NCBI GenBank assembly: GCA_021234155.1
Contig: JAJEKV010000002.1
Location: 8,801,709 to 8,865,708 of the forward strand
Reading direction: 5' to 3'
Source: Isoetes taiwanensis
Taxonomy: Eukaryota; Streptophyta; Lycopodiopsida; Isoetales; Isoetaceae
Length of the DNA: 64,000 bases
Shown: piece after piece, positions 12,722 through 25,062 of the stretch
How the letters are laid out: every line of letters begins with the position of its first letter
Numbering within the stretch: the first letter of the stretch is position 1
Notes under the pieces: generated by a model
Databases searched by the model: none
Told to the model about the DNA's origin: nothing
Seen by the model: the letters and a program-made list of their open reading frames with translations, nothing else
Made by a program: the position numbers and the translations under genes

Positions 12722-14186
12722 TGGTATCGAGCCATGATTTTGGTTGACGGAATTATAACACCAATTCGTTAGTGATGGGGAGTTTAAGTTTATAGCTGCC
12801 TAGCACTTCGTGATTGAGTCTTTATGCTAGGTTTGTGTAATAAATTGTTGAATTTAGGAGGTTTGAATTGGAATTTGGTGTGGAAATGAGTATAATTAGA
12901 AGACAGGTTTAGATGGGCCCATAACTTTTATAGGTATGTGCTTTCGGATGAAGGCAAAATAGCTCCAACAACTCAAACATCAAGCGTGTTGTACGCGGTT
13001 GGGTGTTTAAAATCAAAGTTATGGTATTTTTTGCGTCGACATGATATCATTGTAAATCTCTTGAGTGGTGGGGATGTGCCGTGAGTTGTGTTGGGGTTAA
13101 TTGCTATGCTAGATGTAATAAGACAAGGTGTATTTTGTCCTAATTAATCTAATTGTAGTGAATTGAAATATGTGTGTACCACCTTATCGGTGGGCAAAGC
13201 GGGGACTGTATAAGGACACGCGGTGGGGCTGTTGCTGGTCGGTTTAGTGGAGTGGAGGAGAATGCGCCCAACCACAGTCTTTGCTTTCGACCTGTTGTTG
13301 AGCGAAGGATGGCGACCCGAGGATAGTGGGCAACTGGTGGTTCGGTTGGTATAGTTGACGGTTATTCTGGTGGCGGATGGCTGTTGATTAACCTTGTTTG
13401 ATAGTTGAAGAGCGTTTCTTTGTTCTTGTTCGTGATTGCGTGATCATGTGGATGTATTTGGTAGTCTCTTTGGTTTAATAAATGGGGGGGCGGGTGGGTG
13501 AAAACAAAGCATGGCCAATGAAGTAGCAAAGTAAGTACCGCTGGCGCAAAACTTCTGGCAACTCACCAGTAACTTAAACTGATACGCCAAAAACAGAAAC
13601 ATAAATGCAACTCCATCTAATAAATATAGCCCTCCTTACGCTCAAAAAGCCAGAAAATACAGCGATACGAAATGTATCTGCTGCTCTCAAATTACAACTC
13701 GAGACTTCTCGACCTGCCTCGCGGGCCAGGAGGTCTTAACTTGGGAGTAGTCGAAGGTGATATCTTGGAATGCGTCTCCGGGAAGGCTACAATGGCGTCA
13801 TGAAAGCAGTTCGACTCGCGCAGTGTGCCGGGAGGCGGATGGAGTGGCAATAGCCAATGTTCGCCGATAGCGCCATGTTAAGGTGCTGTTGATCCTCATG
13901 TGAATACGTGGGGTAGAACACACGGGGTTTGGAAGGCGTTTCTTAGGATTGAATGCATTTCTTTGCCGTTAGTACTTGGATGGATGTGCCACATGGGTGG
14001 TGGTTATTGTAATGATTTATCAGCGTATGCCTTTAACATGTATTCAGCAGCAGGAGTCCGGTATTCACGCATTTCTATGGATGGTCCGTTGACGGACCTG
14101 TTCATGTGGTGATTGCCTTGCCATGGGAGGAAGTCCACAGTATATACTCGTCCGGGGTGTTGTATATATTCAGGGGAGTGTCCTGA
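12722..14186 (+). repeat. Array unit 9, leader plus LTR
   Basis: The primer site (tggtatcgagcc, 12,722-12,733) lacks one base of the canonical motif. Leader follows to about 13,020. LTR runs to about 14,185 with the conserved block at 13,938. A gap in homology at 13,500-13,680 holds unrelated A-rich sequence. Confidence 0.7.
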
Positions 14187-16090
14187 TGTTATCGAGAGCC
14201 ATGATTTTGGTTGACGAATTATAGCATTGACCAAATTCTAAACCGTTAGTTCGGTAGTGATGTGGAGTTTAAGTTTAAGCTAAACGCCCTGCTTCTGGGT
14301 GATTTAGTCTTTATGCTAGGTTTGTGTAATAAATTGTTGGAGATTTAGGAAGTTTAGGGTGAATTTGATGTGGAAATGATATAATTAAGACATCCCGGTT
14401 TAGATGGGCCATAACTTTATAGGTAGGGCCTGTTGAAGGCCCACAATGGGTTAATATCCCAAAATACCCTAGAATTTTCCCAAGGTTAAAATGGCGACCT
14501 ATGGATTAGAACTCAAAAGTTATAAATCGTATTTTAAAATCAAAAGTTATGAGCGATTTTGCGTCCCTTTTATATACGATATACATATAAATATATTGAC
14601 ATTGCCACGTAAGGATATTCACCATGGGGTATAACTAGGGGTTAACCACAAGGGTTGACCTTAAGCTAAATTAATAGAACCTAATTAAAGTGTATTTTGT
14701 CCTAATTAACCTAATTAGCTTAATTGGTTAATTAATGACATACCACTTGGCCAAAATCGATTGGGCAAGGGGTTTCCAATATGGGACACCCAAATTAGGC
14801 TTTGTGCCCCAATTCAATTTGGACAATGGAGATGGAGGGAGGAGATTTTGCCCAACCCCGAGATCTTTGCTCGACCTGTTCGAGCCAGGAAGGATGGCAA
14901 CCCGGAGGGATAGTGGAGCTAGCTATGGTTTGGTTAGTACATAGTTAGCTTAGTTGTGATTCTAGTAGGCTAGCCTGTTGAAGCTTCTTTGTTGGTCTTT
15001 TCTTTGTTGATTAACCCTTGTTTGATAGTTAGAACCGGTTCTTTGTTCTTGTTCATGTTCTCGTGATGTATGGATGTATTTGGTAGTCTCTACTGCTAGT
15101 TCCTCCTCAGAAACAGGGATTAAGGGGGTAGAGACCTCGAGCCCATGTATGGTAGTATGCTCCCTAGATAGAGCCTGTATTATTCCCATTAGATGCGTAC
15201 TGGGTACAAGATCCCACCGAAGCCGTGGAATCTTATGGCATCATTGAAGCACCGCATAAGGCCATAGTGATGAAGTGTGGGTGGGGTCTCCCGAGCATAA
15301 AAGGCTTCTGCCGACTCCTTCAAAGAGCCAGTCCACAATAGGCCGGTCACGTCGGGGGCTGCATGGTCCCACACTCCCCGTAAGTACGATGGTGTGATCA
15401 TCCTGTAGTTTGAAGATAAAGTTAAGGGAGTAGGTCGGGTACGGATCTGGGGGGGGCCGATGCAAGAGACGTATTCTAGCTCACCCATGGATTCATTGCC
15501 GACTGAAGGGACACTTCTCCGACCTGCCTCATCCGACCTGGGAGATGTAACCGAGTAGTCCCGGCGGGTGATACCTTTGGGATTGCGCTCCGGAAGGCTA
15601 CAATGGCTGCCATAGTTTGATTCACCATCCACAAAAGTGTACCTGGAGGGGCGGATGGAGTGGACAACCCTAGCCAATGTTCTATGCCAGCTAACGCCAT
15701 GTTAAGAACTCGCAGAACTCTTGAGACCGAAGCCATCCCATCCTCACATGAGTTCCGAGGGGGGTAGAACTCGGGGGTTTGGGGCGTTTTTCTTAGGATT
15801 AGATGCATTTTCTTTGCCGTTAGTACTTGGATGGATGTGCCACCCTTCGTGGTGGTTATTTATGTATGATTTATGCTGTATGCTAACATGTATTCACGCT
15901 TCCACGACTTAGGAGTCCCATTGAAGGCGTGGGCCGAATCACACCTCCGTGTCCTTCACCCGAGCATCTTTCTATGGATGGTCCGAGTTAGACGGAGGGC
16001 CCTGCTCATGGTGAGCTGATTGCCATGGGAGGGGGAAGTCCCTCATATGTATACGTCCGGAGCGCCATATATATTCAGGGAGCATCACAG
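14187..16090 (+). repeat. Array unit 10: leader plus near-intact LTR
   Basis: Leader 14,187-14,569 begins with a damaged primer site (tgttatcgagagcc). The LTR runs from TG at 14,570 to CA at 16,089, about 1,520 bp. It opens with a TATA-rich start (ttttatatacgatatacata). Aligned with unit 11 by eye it is very similar throughout, which makes these two copies the reference for the family. Confidence 0.8.
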
Positions 16091-16103
16091 TGGTATCACA
16101 GCC
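16091..16103 (+). other. Primer binding site, unit 10/11 junction
   Basis: TGGTATCACAGCC follows the LTR end CA with one intervening base. It differs at one position from the site complementary to the 3' end of initiator methionine tRNA used by many plant LTR elements. Confidence 0.7.
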
Positions 16104-18054
16104 ATGATTTTGGTTGACCGGAATTATAGCACTGACCAAATTCTAAACCGTTAGTTCGGTAGTGATGTGGGAGTTTAAGTTTAGCTAAACTGTCTAACTT
16201 CTCGGTGATTTAGTCTTTATGCTAGGTTTGTGTAATAAATTGTTGGAGATTTAGGAAGTTTAGGGTGAATTTGATGTGGAAATGGTATAATTAGAAGACC
16301 CAGGTTTAGATGGGCCATAACTTTTTATAGGTAGCTCGGATGAAGGCGAAAATGGCTCCAACGGCTCGGGCACATCCCAAATACCCTAGGGGGCACATTT
16401 CCCAAGGTTAAAATGGCGACCCCAAGGCTAGAACCCAAAAGGGGCGCTGCCTGCGGATTGGGTGTTTAAAATCAAAAGTTATGAGCGTATTTTGCAGTCA
16501 GCGCCCTTATATACGGTATACGTATAAATATATTGACACGTCACGTAGTAGGGATACGCCACCATGGGGTATGTTAACCTAGGGGGTTGACCTAAAAGGG
16601 ATTAATTTAGCTATGCTAAATTAATAGAACCTAATTAAGTGTATTTTTGTCCTAATTAACCTAATTAGCTTAATTAGTTAATTAATGACATGCCACTTGG
16701 CCCAAATCGATTGGGCAAGGCAGGGTTTCCAATATGGGACACCCAAATTGGGGCTTTTGTGCCCCAATTCGATTTGGGGCAATTGGAGATGGAGGAGGAG
16801 ATGCTGCCCAACCCTGAGATGCTGCTCGACCCTGTTCGAGCCAGAAGGATGGCGACCCAGAGGGATAGTGGAGCTAGCTATGGTTTCGGTTAGTACATAG
16901 TTAGCTTAGTTGTGATTCTAGTAGGCTAGCGCCTCTGTTAGGCTTCTTTGTTGGTCTTTTGCTGTTGATTAACCCTTGTTTGATAGATGAACTGTTCTTT
17001 GTTCTTGTTCATGTTCTGTGATGTATGGATGTATTTGGTAGTCTCTCTGCTAGTTCCTCCTGTAAACAGGGATTAAGGGGGGGTAGAGACCTCTGAGCCC
17101 ATGTATGGTAGTATGCTCCTAGATAGAGCCCTGTATTATTCCCATTAGATGCGGCCTGTGTACAAGATCCCACCGAGCTGTGGAATCTATGGCATCATTG
17201 AAGCACCAGACAAGGGGCCGTAGTGATGAAGTGTGGGGTGGGGTCTGCACCGAGCATAAAAGGCTACGGACTCCTTGGTGAGCTAGGGCCTAATAGCCGG
17301 TCCACGTAGGGGCGGGTATGGGTCTGACACTCCCTGGGTACAGTGGTGTGATCATCCTGTAGTTTGAAGATAAAGTTAGGGGAGTAGGTCGGGTACGGAT
17401 GCGGGGGCCGCTGATGCGGCATGTATTCTCTAGCTCACCCATGGATTCACTGCGACTCTGGGAAGGGACACTTCTCTGACCTACCTCATCGGACTGGGGA
17501 GATGTAACCCGGAGTAGTCCCGAAGGGTGATACCTTGGAATTGCGTCTCCGGAAGGCTACAATGGCGCCATAGTTTGATTCAACTCATCTACAAAGTGTG
17601 CACAGGAGGGGCGGATGGAGTGGACAACCCTAGCCAATGTTCTATGCCAGCCAACGCCATGTTAAGATTCTGTCTGCTGAACTCTTGAGACCGAGCCGTC
17701 AGTCCATCCTCACATGAGTCTGAGCCGGGGTAGAACCTGGGGTTTGGGGCGTTTTTCTTAGGATTAGATGCATTTTCTTTGCCATTAGTACTTGGATGGA
17801 TGTGCCACCCTTCGTGGTGGTTATTTATGTATGATTTATGCTGTATGCTAACATGTATTCACGCTTCCACAACTTAGGAGTCCCATTGAACGCGTGGGCC
17901 GAATGACACCTCCGTGTCCTTCACCCGAGCATCTTTCTATGGATGGTCCGAGTTAGACGGAGGGCCCTGCTCATGGTGAGCTGATTGCCATGGGAGGGGG
18001 AAGTCCCTGTATGTATACGTCCGGAGCGCTGTATATATTCAGGGAGTGTCACAG

Positions 18055-18067
18055 TGGTATCAGAGCC
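18055..18067 (+). other. Primer binding site (tRNA-iMet type), end of array
   Basis: TGGTATCAGAGCC is the canonical plant initiator-tRNA-Met primer site. It lies one base after the LTR terminal CA, as expected for an LTR retrotransposon, and fixes the orientation of the array as plus. Confidence 0.85.
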
Positions 18068-18392
18068 ATGATTTTGGTTGACCGGAATTATAGCATTGAC
18101 CAAATTCTAAACCGTTAGTTCGGTAGTGATGTGGGAGTTTAAGTTTAGCTAAACTGCCTAACTTCTCGGTGATTTAGTCTTTATGCTAGGTTTGTGTAAT
18201 AAATTGTTGGAGATTTAGGAAGTTTAGGGTGAATTTGGTGTGGAAATGGTATAATTAGAAGACCCATGTTTAGATGGGCTATAACTTTTTATAGGTAGCG
18301 ATGAAGGCAAAAATGGCTCCAACGGCTCGGGCACATCCCAAATACCCTAGGGGGCACGTTTCCCGAGGTTAAAATGGCGACCCCAAGGCTCA

Positions 18393-20680
18393 AATCTACG
18401 ATGTACCACCACTCGCGTGAAAATCTAAACAAAATTCCCAAATCATTTGGTGAGGTGGATGTGTGAGTACATGAAGGGCGTGAAAAGACGACAGACGATT
18501 ACGCCCCACCAGCACCCAAAATAAGCAAAAGCAACAGTGCTTTAAGCGGGTTAAAAGCTTGCTAAAAGCCCAGGTGCATGCTTTTGCAACCCACCAGTAT
18601 ACTTTTACCCTAGGTTCAACCTATGGGGGTACCCCACCATGGGTTATTTATGTTGATAATTTCGTACGCTAGATATTCCATATTTCGTGTTTCCATCGAG
18701 ATAGTTGAGATTTCATCTCACATGGCATATTTTGTGTGGTACTGGCCCTTTGGGCCAAGGGTTAGAATTGAGTGATAATGTAGGATTGAGCGATAAGCGA
18801 TATCTTAAAGGCCATGCACATAATATCCATTCTAAAATTGAGAATGTCCTGTCGCTACTCCAAATCTCTACATTTTCAACGAGTGTATTTTAAAGCATTA
18901 TGACCACCTTTTGGAGATCCTATATCTGTTGAAGTTCAGTCAAAACCTTAGAGAGCAAAACCTTGGAGGCATAATAGTTTCCACAATTTGTTTCTTATTG
19001 CGGGAGGGTATTCTTGCAATGGTTGGAACTATGATTCCCGTATTGTATTGTATTCAAAATGATATTCTTGTGCATGTTTGAGGTGCTTATTTATTTCTAG
19101 AGCTTTATTTGTGGTTTTTTTGCAATGATACAAAAAAGGAAAAAAATGAAGCAATTTCTGGGAAGTTATGTTTGGCAGACACAATGTCACTGCTAGCTTG
19201 CTATGAGGAGAACGCCGATTTGATCTCCCCTTGCACTCGTAACAGCCTCAACAGAGCATCTGCGGCATGGATCGAATGGGTCAATGTGTTTTTGGACTCT
19301 GGTGAGGCCGTTACAGCCTAGTCTAGAGGTTCAATTCCTCCAGCCGAGCTCGAAGGGGTTGATTTGCTTCAAAGGATTGGTAAGCAGGGATGTTGTAGGG
19401 CTGCAATTTAGCATCATTGAAGTGAGGAATTGTGACCTTGTCTAGGTCGTGTTTCAGTTATCTTGTGGTTTATGAACCAATGAACAGAGCTACAAATCTT
19501 CGTGGGTTCAAATTCCACATTCGAAGTCTATAACATAGCTTCTTTTGCTCGATTCCAATTCAACGGGGACGTTAAACCCAATTCTGTGTTTTCTGTGTGT
19601 TTTGGGCAGGCCTATCTCTAAGTTTTATGGAGCAGGCATGGGACTACCATACTGGCCCAACGGCTATTGCTTTTTGGCATGACAGTGCATGCTGCTTCAC
19701 GCCCATCTTTTCTACCATTGGCATTAGGGGAGGGTGCCCACTATCAGCGCAGTGCCCAGCTACTACGCGGCTCAATTCCGCACTCTTGCCCACTGATCCC
19801 GCAGCCCTATCCCCCTGTATTGCGCATACCTTGCCCTTCAACTGTGTGTAACTTTCTCCACCAATATCGGATTGATACATGGATTGGTGCATCTGAAAGC
19901 CCTCTTCAAGCGCTTTCTTTTCATATGCGTTGGCACTGCAGTCTCCTCAAGAATCCTCAAAAACGATTGATAGCTACTTGGTGCGCAGTGGATGGGCAAT
20001 TGGTGCGGGGAGATGGGCAGGCAACCTCCCCTACTTTCAAGGCTCATAACTTCTTCTTAGGAACTCCAAATCTGATTTTTTTTTCAGCGATAGATAGGTG
20101 AACTCGTCCTCTTTTGAATGATGTATCATTTGTCCAAAATTGATACAGGAATCTAGAGTTACGAAGGTTCTAAGACTAACTGCGGCATATATGGGCACCC
20201 TCCCCTATTTTGAGTTGCCCCTAGGGTGCAAACCCTCGCTCATGCGGATTTCCGGCATAATCTAAGTATATGCTGGAATATGCCTAGGATATGTCAAAAA
20301 CTGCTCCCAACTTATTGTTGCCTATAAACTGGTGGTCGCCAGTGTTGATGGGTGGCCGGTGTGCAAAATGGCTAACCGGCATTGCCATGATAGCTATGGC
20401 AGAGCAAAGCAATGCATCCTGCAAGTCCTGAATATTTCTTTTAAGGTAATAAACATTTATTTTTCTCTTTCCGTTTTATGGCTTCAGTTGTCTCTCTGAT
20501 TCATTAATTTTAATAAGCTAAAGTATGTGGCACTTTTGTAAGCACACGCTGTGAAGAAACTGTGCGGAAAAGAAATCCAGCAGACGCATTGTTGTGCCAA
20601 TTTTGGAAACACTGCAGTTTCTGTATACAGGAATGTCAACAAAAATGACATTCGTGAAACGTGAAGTTAATCCTAGGTTA
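18393..20680. other. Anonymous intergenic DNA
   Basis: No gene recognised. A 144-codon open frame at 19,667-20,101 has no known domain. Two tRNA T-arm-like hairpins, each with a seven-base loop beginning TTCAA, occur at 19,326-19,343 (gagg/cctc stem) and 19,507-19,526 (gtggg/tccac stem). They may be remains of a tRNA-derived SINE. The phrase accccaccatgggtta at 18,632 recalls the array LTR start, so array-related debris may extend past 18,392. Confidence 0.35.
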
Positions 20681-20759
20681 AATTCTGTACGGCCTTGGCC
20701 ATTTTTCTTCCTTCTGCCATAGTCGAGCCAGCTGCACCCTGCCATAGCCGATCTTCGTT

Positions 20760-20960
20760 CTCTCCGGTGGCGCCGTCCTTCTGCTTGTTTCCGGTGGTAC
20801 CGTAGTGTTGCTAGGAGTAACTTTTTTGTGAGGTTTAGTGTGGTGGAAGATGTTTCTTTCTGTGTTTTTGCCATAGCCGTCCTTTTGCTTGTTTCCAGTG
20901 GCGATCTTGCTTGTTTCCAGTGGCGCCGTGCTTCTGCTTGTTTCCAGTGGCGTGGTAGTA
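20760..20960 (+). repeat. Degenerate minisatellite
   Basis: The phrase cttgtttcc(a/g)gtgg recurs at about 20,782, 20,887, 20,909 and 20,936, with longer flanking similarity (gttgctaggagtaa versus ctgctagaagtattg). A 118-codon minus-strand open frame across it is probably incidental. Confidence 0.6.
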
Positions 20961-23900
20961 CTGCTAGAAGTATTGTGGTGAATTATTTTGACGTTTAGTG
21001 TGGCGCCATACCTGAGTTCGTGGGTTTCTGATGCATTCTTTGCTTAGATCAAGGCTGTAGGCTTACTTTGATGAAGATTCCAGGCGCTAGGGTTGCTTGC
21101 ATGTTGCTTTCTTGCGCAAAGATGCCTTTGCCAGGTTCTAGGGCGATGTCCAAGACTGGATCCATGAGCTTTTTGCAGAAAAATCTTGCATGCAGGTTCT
21201 GTATCCGAAGTTTTCAGGTTGCTGATTTGCATAAATTTCTGATTTGTAGTCTAGTTTACATCTCCTTTTACCGATTTCTGATTTCTAGTCTAGTATCAGA
21301 TTTTGTCTTGTAATCCTCAGTATCAAATTTTGATGGAATGAAAAATTGATACTTTTTTACTCTCTATATTTTTGTCTACTGAATTATGGAATTGCAACTA
21401 AATTTGGAACTGCAAGTAACTTAAAAACTTTAATCATATTTCTGAAAAAGAAAAACGAGCAGAATTAGGGGTAAAAACAACAGAATTGAACCTAGGTTAA
21501 CTTTACGTTCAAGGTAAGCTCCTTGACCAATCTCCATTATGAATTTCCCTTGCTGTTTACCTGTTGTCCCCAAATCCAAGGCTTCAGGGTTTGATTTCGA
21601 AAGCAAAAATTTTTGTGGCCTCCTTTGATGTCGTAGCTCTGGCAGGATTCATGGATTTCTTTAAGGATTTGGCCGGAGCTTTGGAAGATGCTGATGGATT
21701 CACTAGCTAATGGATTCATGAACAATATATGATCTTTGTATCCAGAATCTATAGTAACATACAAGATGAAGATGGCTTGGCAAACAAGAAGCCTGCATCT
21801 ACGTAAATTGCATAGAGGATTGCTAGGGCCTGCTATATTATTTTCATTTAATGTACCCCGTAGCCAATGTTTACTCCTTGGACGTTGCACGATCTGTCGT
21901 TGTATGCTATATCAGGGTTCCTACAAATATTAAAATAAAATAGCATCAAAGCTGTTGGCATTCTTGACTGAACAATCTGCTATGACTTTTATATTTGTTC
22001 CATTCTGTTTTAGATGCGAGGGAACTTGCTCCAGTATAATACAGTGGTATGACCACTTCTTTCAATTTGTTAGGGTCACAACCCATTAATAAGTAACTAT
22101 TCTAAACATTCGGCCGATTTTTAGAATGAATTGATGTGCTACTGTAGAATGCTCTAAAAATATATGTGGCTTCTGTAAAGCCATGCTCATATGAACCCAC
22201 CTGCGTGCATGGAGGGAACTGAAGTTTTGTCTGATTGTTCTTCATCTAGCACATTGTATCATCTATTGTCCACCATTCTATATGATCTGTTATGCATTTA
22301 CATAGATCACATGTACAAATTAGTAATCTCCATAAGCATTATTCTAGTTTTAGTTGAATCTGCAGATGTCTTGCGATTCATACATTTTCCTTACTTTATG
22401 GACTTGGTGGGGTTGTTATAACAGCTGGTCCATCTGTTGGATGATGTTTGTACATTTTTCCCATTGAAGCAGTGATATCTACGACAGCATTAGAATCACC
22501 AAAATTCATTTTCAAATAATAATGATATATGAACTGAGGGACCAGCATTGGTCTGATTGATATCCAACATGTTTCTTGCCTCAACAAGATTTCCTTAACA
22601 TCCATAAGACCTACAAACAACAAGCAACAACAACACCAAGGATATATTCCTTTCTTGATACCATAAGCCTTATGTTTACTTGTACATGATTCCATATTTG
22701 TTATCTAGAAAATTACATAGGCCTAGGAATATCCTTAAGCATATATCGAATAACACCTTCCATCAATATATTCTTGTCTTAACAAAATTTACATGCACAT
22801 GATTTATGTGTTGATATCCAGAAAAGTTGCATAAGCCTAAGCATCTCCTGCGCCTGTAACACAAAGAGAACTATGCACGTGTTTTGAAGCTGTTGGATCT
22901 GTTGTGCTCTAGTGATCTTTTCTGCAAAAATCTCATACAACCTCAAGGATACATCCTGCTCTTGCTGCCATAACTGCTGAAAGAAGCAATACAACCAGCC
23001 CCAACGTGATTTTCCACCAAACCATAAACCCGTATAGCTTTGAGCTACATTCTTCCCCATTGTGAATGTAAATCATTGTGTTTGCACAAAGAATTTTCTA
23101 ATACTGACTTCAAGATTGCCTGTTCTATCATGTCATTAGCCATGTTCTATCATGTCTATTTTCCATTGAATGATCATGCCTTGCCACTGTTATCCCGAGG
23201 TAGATCTTTATAGTCTTGTTAAAGCTCTGTGATTTGCTATAAAGATCTTTGCTGTACTATTGCTTCCCTTAGGGTTTGCATCAAGCCTCTATTCTATATC
23301 TGTACTTGCCTTTCTACTCTTAGATTTGTCTGGATTTTCTCTGACCTACAAAAACTAGCATAATCTTTGGGATGCATGAACTTTGAAGACTAGCTGGCAA
23401 AAGAGACATGGTCCTAAATATCAGAGTTATTGTTTGAAAGGCTTAGTAATGCTTTGATATTTTTTCTAAATGATGAAGTTGAAGGATAAGGGAACAAGAA
23501 GGGAGCATGTATTTGAAGGTCCATGGAAAAGTTGCATCTACAATCCATATACTCTGGATCACAAGAGAAGTGCTTTCCATGATAAGTAGTTGAACCAATT
23601 AATGAATATCAAATGATTTCTAGGTAGCTGGGCAAACACAACCGTGGCTATATCATTGTAATGTGGCATTACCTGAGCTCTTTTGCCACATCCCTTTAAC
23701 ATGTAGATGCCATATGAAACTACCGTATTTGATTGAGAACATGGCAGACAAGATGCATCAAGATCACACCAATATTAATGTCATTGACTCAAACAGGATT
23801 AGAATGTTTACATGAATTTTTCTCCATCAAAATTTACATAGCATTGGCCTTATGTGAGTTTTTAACATATGGTTATCTAATGATTACATCTGCAAAGCAT

Positions 23901-24154
23901 AAAATCACAAAATCCAGTTATAAGGATGCAAGATAGATAGCATGACAATGGATAAAGAGCACAAGATGTGTTTGTACGCTTTTGTATGTGAGTAGAATAG
24001 ATTTTTTAACGTCCACGGAGACCAATAGGTCATGGGACCCATACAATGGGCTAGTACAATCATTACTACTAGGATTAAAAAACCCCTGCCTCGAAAGGTT
24101 TTCAAGGGAAAAACCTTTGCAATAATGATGATACTAGACAAGCGGAGATAATGA
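20961..24154. other. AT-rich region without a recognised gene
   Basis: No coding family recognised on either strand. A pair of similar segments lies at about 22,690-22,720 and 22,815-22,850 (atctagaaaattacataggc versus atccagaaaagttgcataag). The minus-strand open frame at 22,779-23,060 matches nothing I know. Confidence 0.4.
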
Positions 24155-25062
24155 CTACTGAGGGCTCAGTAATTGCAGACGTTTATCTAGAACCTCAAGT
24201 ATGTATAATGCCAAGTCATGCACAGATGGTGCTCTGAGAAGTTGTGGAAGCGTGGAATGGAATGCTAAGGTCCAATGATTCCGGACTATCTCAAAAGCAG
24301 GGCAACTCAGAAGAGTATGGCTTTCATCTTCAATAACACATGGCGGCAACAGGCACATAGTCTCTTCTCGCGGCAATTCGCGGCCGCTCCCATCTACCCG
24401 TCTCAATCCATAGCCATTGGGGCCCCGCTTGAATTGATGCAATAGCTACAAGCTTGTTCCTGGACAATGAAGCAAGCAAATAAGCTTGGGGCCCCGGTGC
24501 CAAGGTGGGATTTATGTGTGCATGATAATGACCGGTTTTCACTTGGGCCAAAGTAATCTGCGTCCCCATATCTTTTGAGAGAAAAAGCGACCATTGAGAT
24601 ATTGTTGCAAAAGCTTCGGGATCAGAACTGGCAAGCATCGGGCGATTCTTTCGTTTTACCACCCCAACAAAAAACCATGTAGTGCAATGCTCTTTCCAAC
24701 ATCGTTTCAAGCGAGGAGATTCGGCCATGGCAAGTGCAAGAACATGATACCTAACATCATCCATGTGGTGCGCCTTGCGGATATAGTGGAGATGGCACTT
24801 CATGGCAGAATGTTGAAGAGGCCAAAAACCTGTCTCTTGTAAAAGAATAGCATAGGGCACCGTTGTTTTAACTCCGAGGCTGTAAATGAGAAAGGACTTT
24901 TGCACCCGCTCCAAGCTCTCCCAAGCACTAGCACTAATGGCAGGCCCCCACACTTTAGAACCATACAGTAAAACAGGCTCTACCAAAGCCCGAAACAAGT
25001 GGGCTTTCCATGGCCAATCATGAATTTCTGCGCGAAAACAATTGTTTTGCAAACGTTAAGTT
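24155..25062 (-). pseudogene. LINE reverse-transcriptase C-terminal relic
   Basis: Two overlapping minus frames (25,052 to 24,330 and 24,442 to 24,155) together give the C-terminal part of a plant non-LTR retrotransposon polyprotein. Visible features: the post-RT segment LFRALVEPVLLYGSKVWGP, then LERVQKSFLIYSLGVKTT and ETGFWPLQ, and near the end a zinc-binding stretch with MCLLPPC and HTLLSC. The frame changes near 24,400, and no catalytic RT palm motif remains, so this is a 5'-truncated, frameshifted copy, as is usual for dead LINEs. Homology stops near 25,062. The family assignment is firm; the lineage is not determined. Confidence 0.8.

Larger units (their letters stand above)
1717..18392 (+). 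repeat. Tandem array of eleven LTR-leader units
   Basis: One block (gcgtttttcttaggattaga, then a run ending cttggatggatgtgccacc and a ggtggttattt tail) recurs at about 2,065, 3,564, 5,020, 6,506, 7,945, 9,425, 10,857, 12,439, 13,938, 15,783 and 17,748. Spacings are about 1,499, 1,456, 1,486, 1,439, 1,480, 1,432, 1,582, 1,499, 1,845 and 1,965 bp. The order of landmarks inside each unit is constant: TATA-containing LTR start, caccatggggtatgtt, taattaatgacatgcc, a G-run (gattaaggggg), the block above, an LTR end in CA, a primer binding site, and a leader of about 400 bp. No gag or pol lies between units. The same LTR plus leader begins the gypsy element at 55,552, so the units are truncated, non-coding derivatives of that family. 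The left nine copies carry many small deletions; local assembly error is possible. Confidence 0.9.
16091..18392 (+). repeat. Array unit 11: leader, LTR and terminal leader
   Basis: Primer site and leader 16,091-16,492; LTR from TG at 16,493 to CA at 18,053 (about 1,561 bp); a second primer site and leader 18,055-18,392, where homology stops abruptly. A TATA motif (tataaata) lies at 16,523-16,530, close to the LTR start. The array therefore ends inside a leader, at about the same leader position as the internal junctions. Confidence 0.8.

Noticed and set aside
13900-17900. Short recurring peptides from array frames (for example containing MTCHLAxIDWARQGF)
   Set aside because: They recur because the DNA repeats; frames differ among units and show no constraint.
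19667-20101. 144-codon plus frame
   Set aside because: No recognisable domain or splice context; proline/serine-rich and probably fortuitous.
22779-23060. 93-codon minus frame rich in glutamine
   Set aside because: Possible coding flavour but no family match and no flanking exons; not strong enough to annotate.
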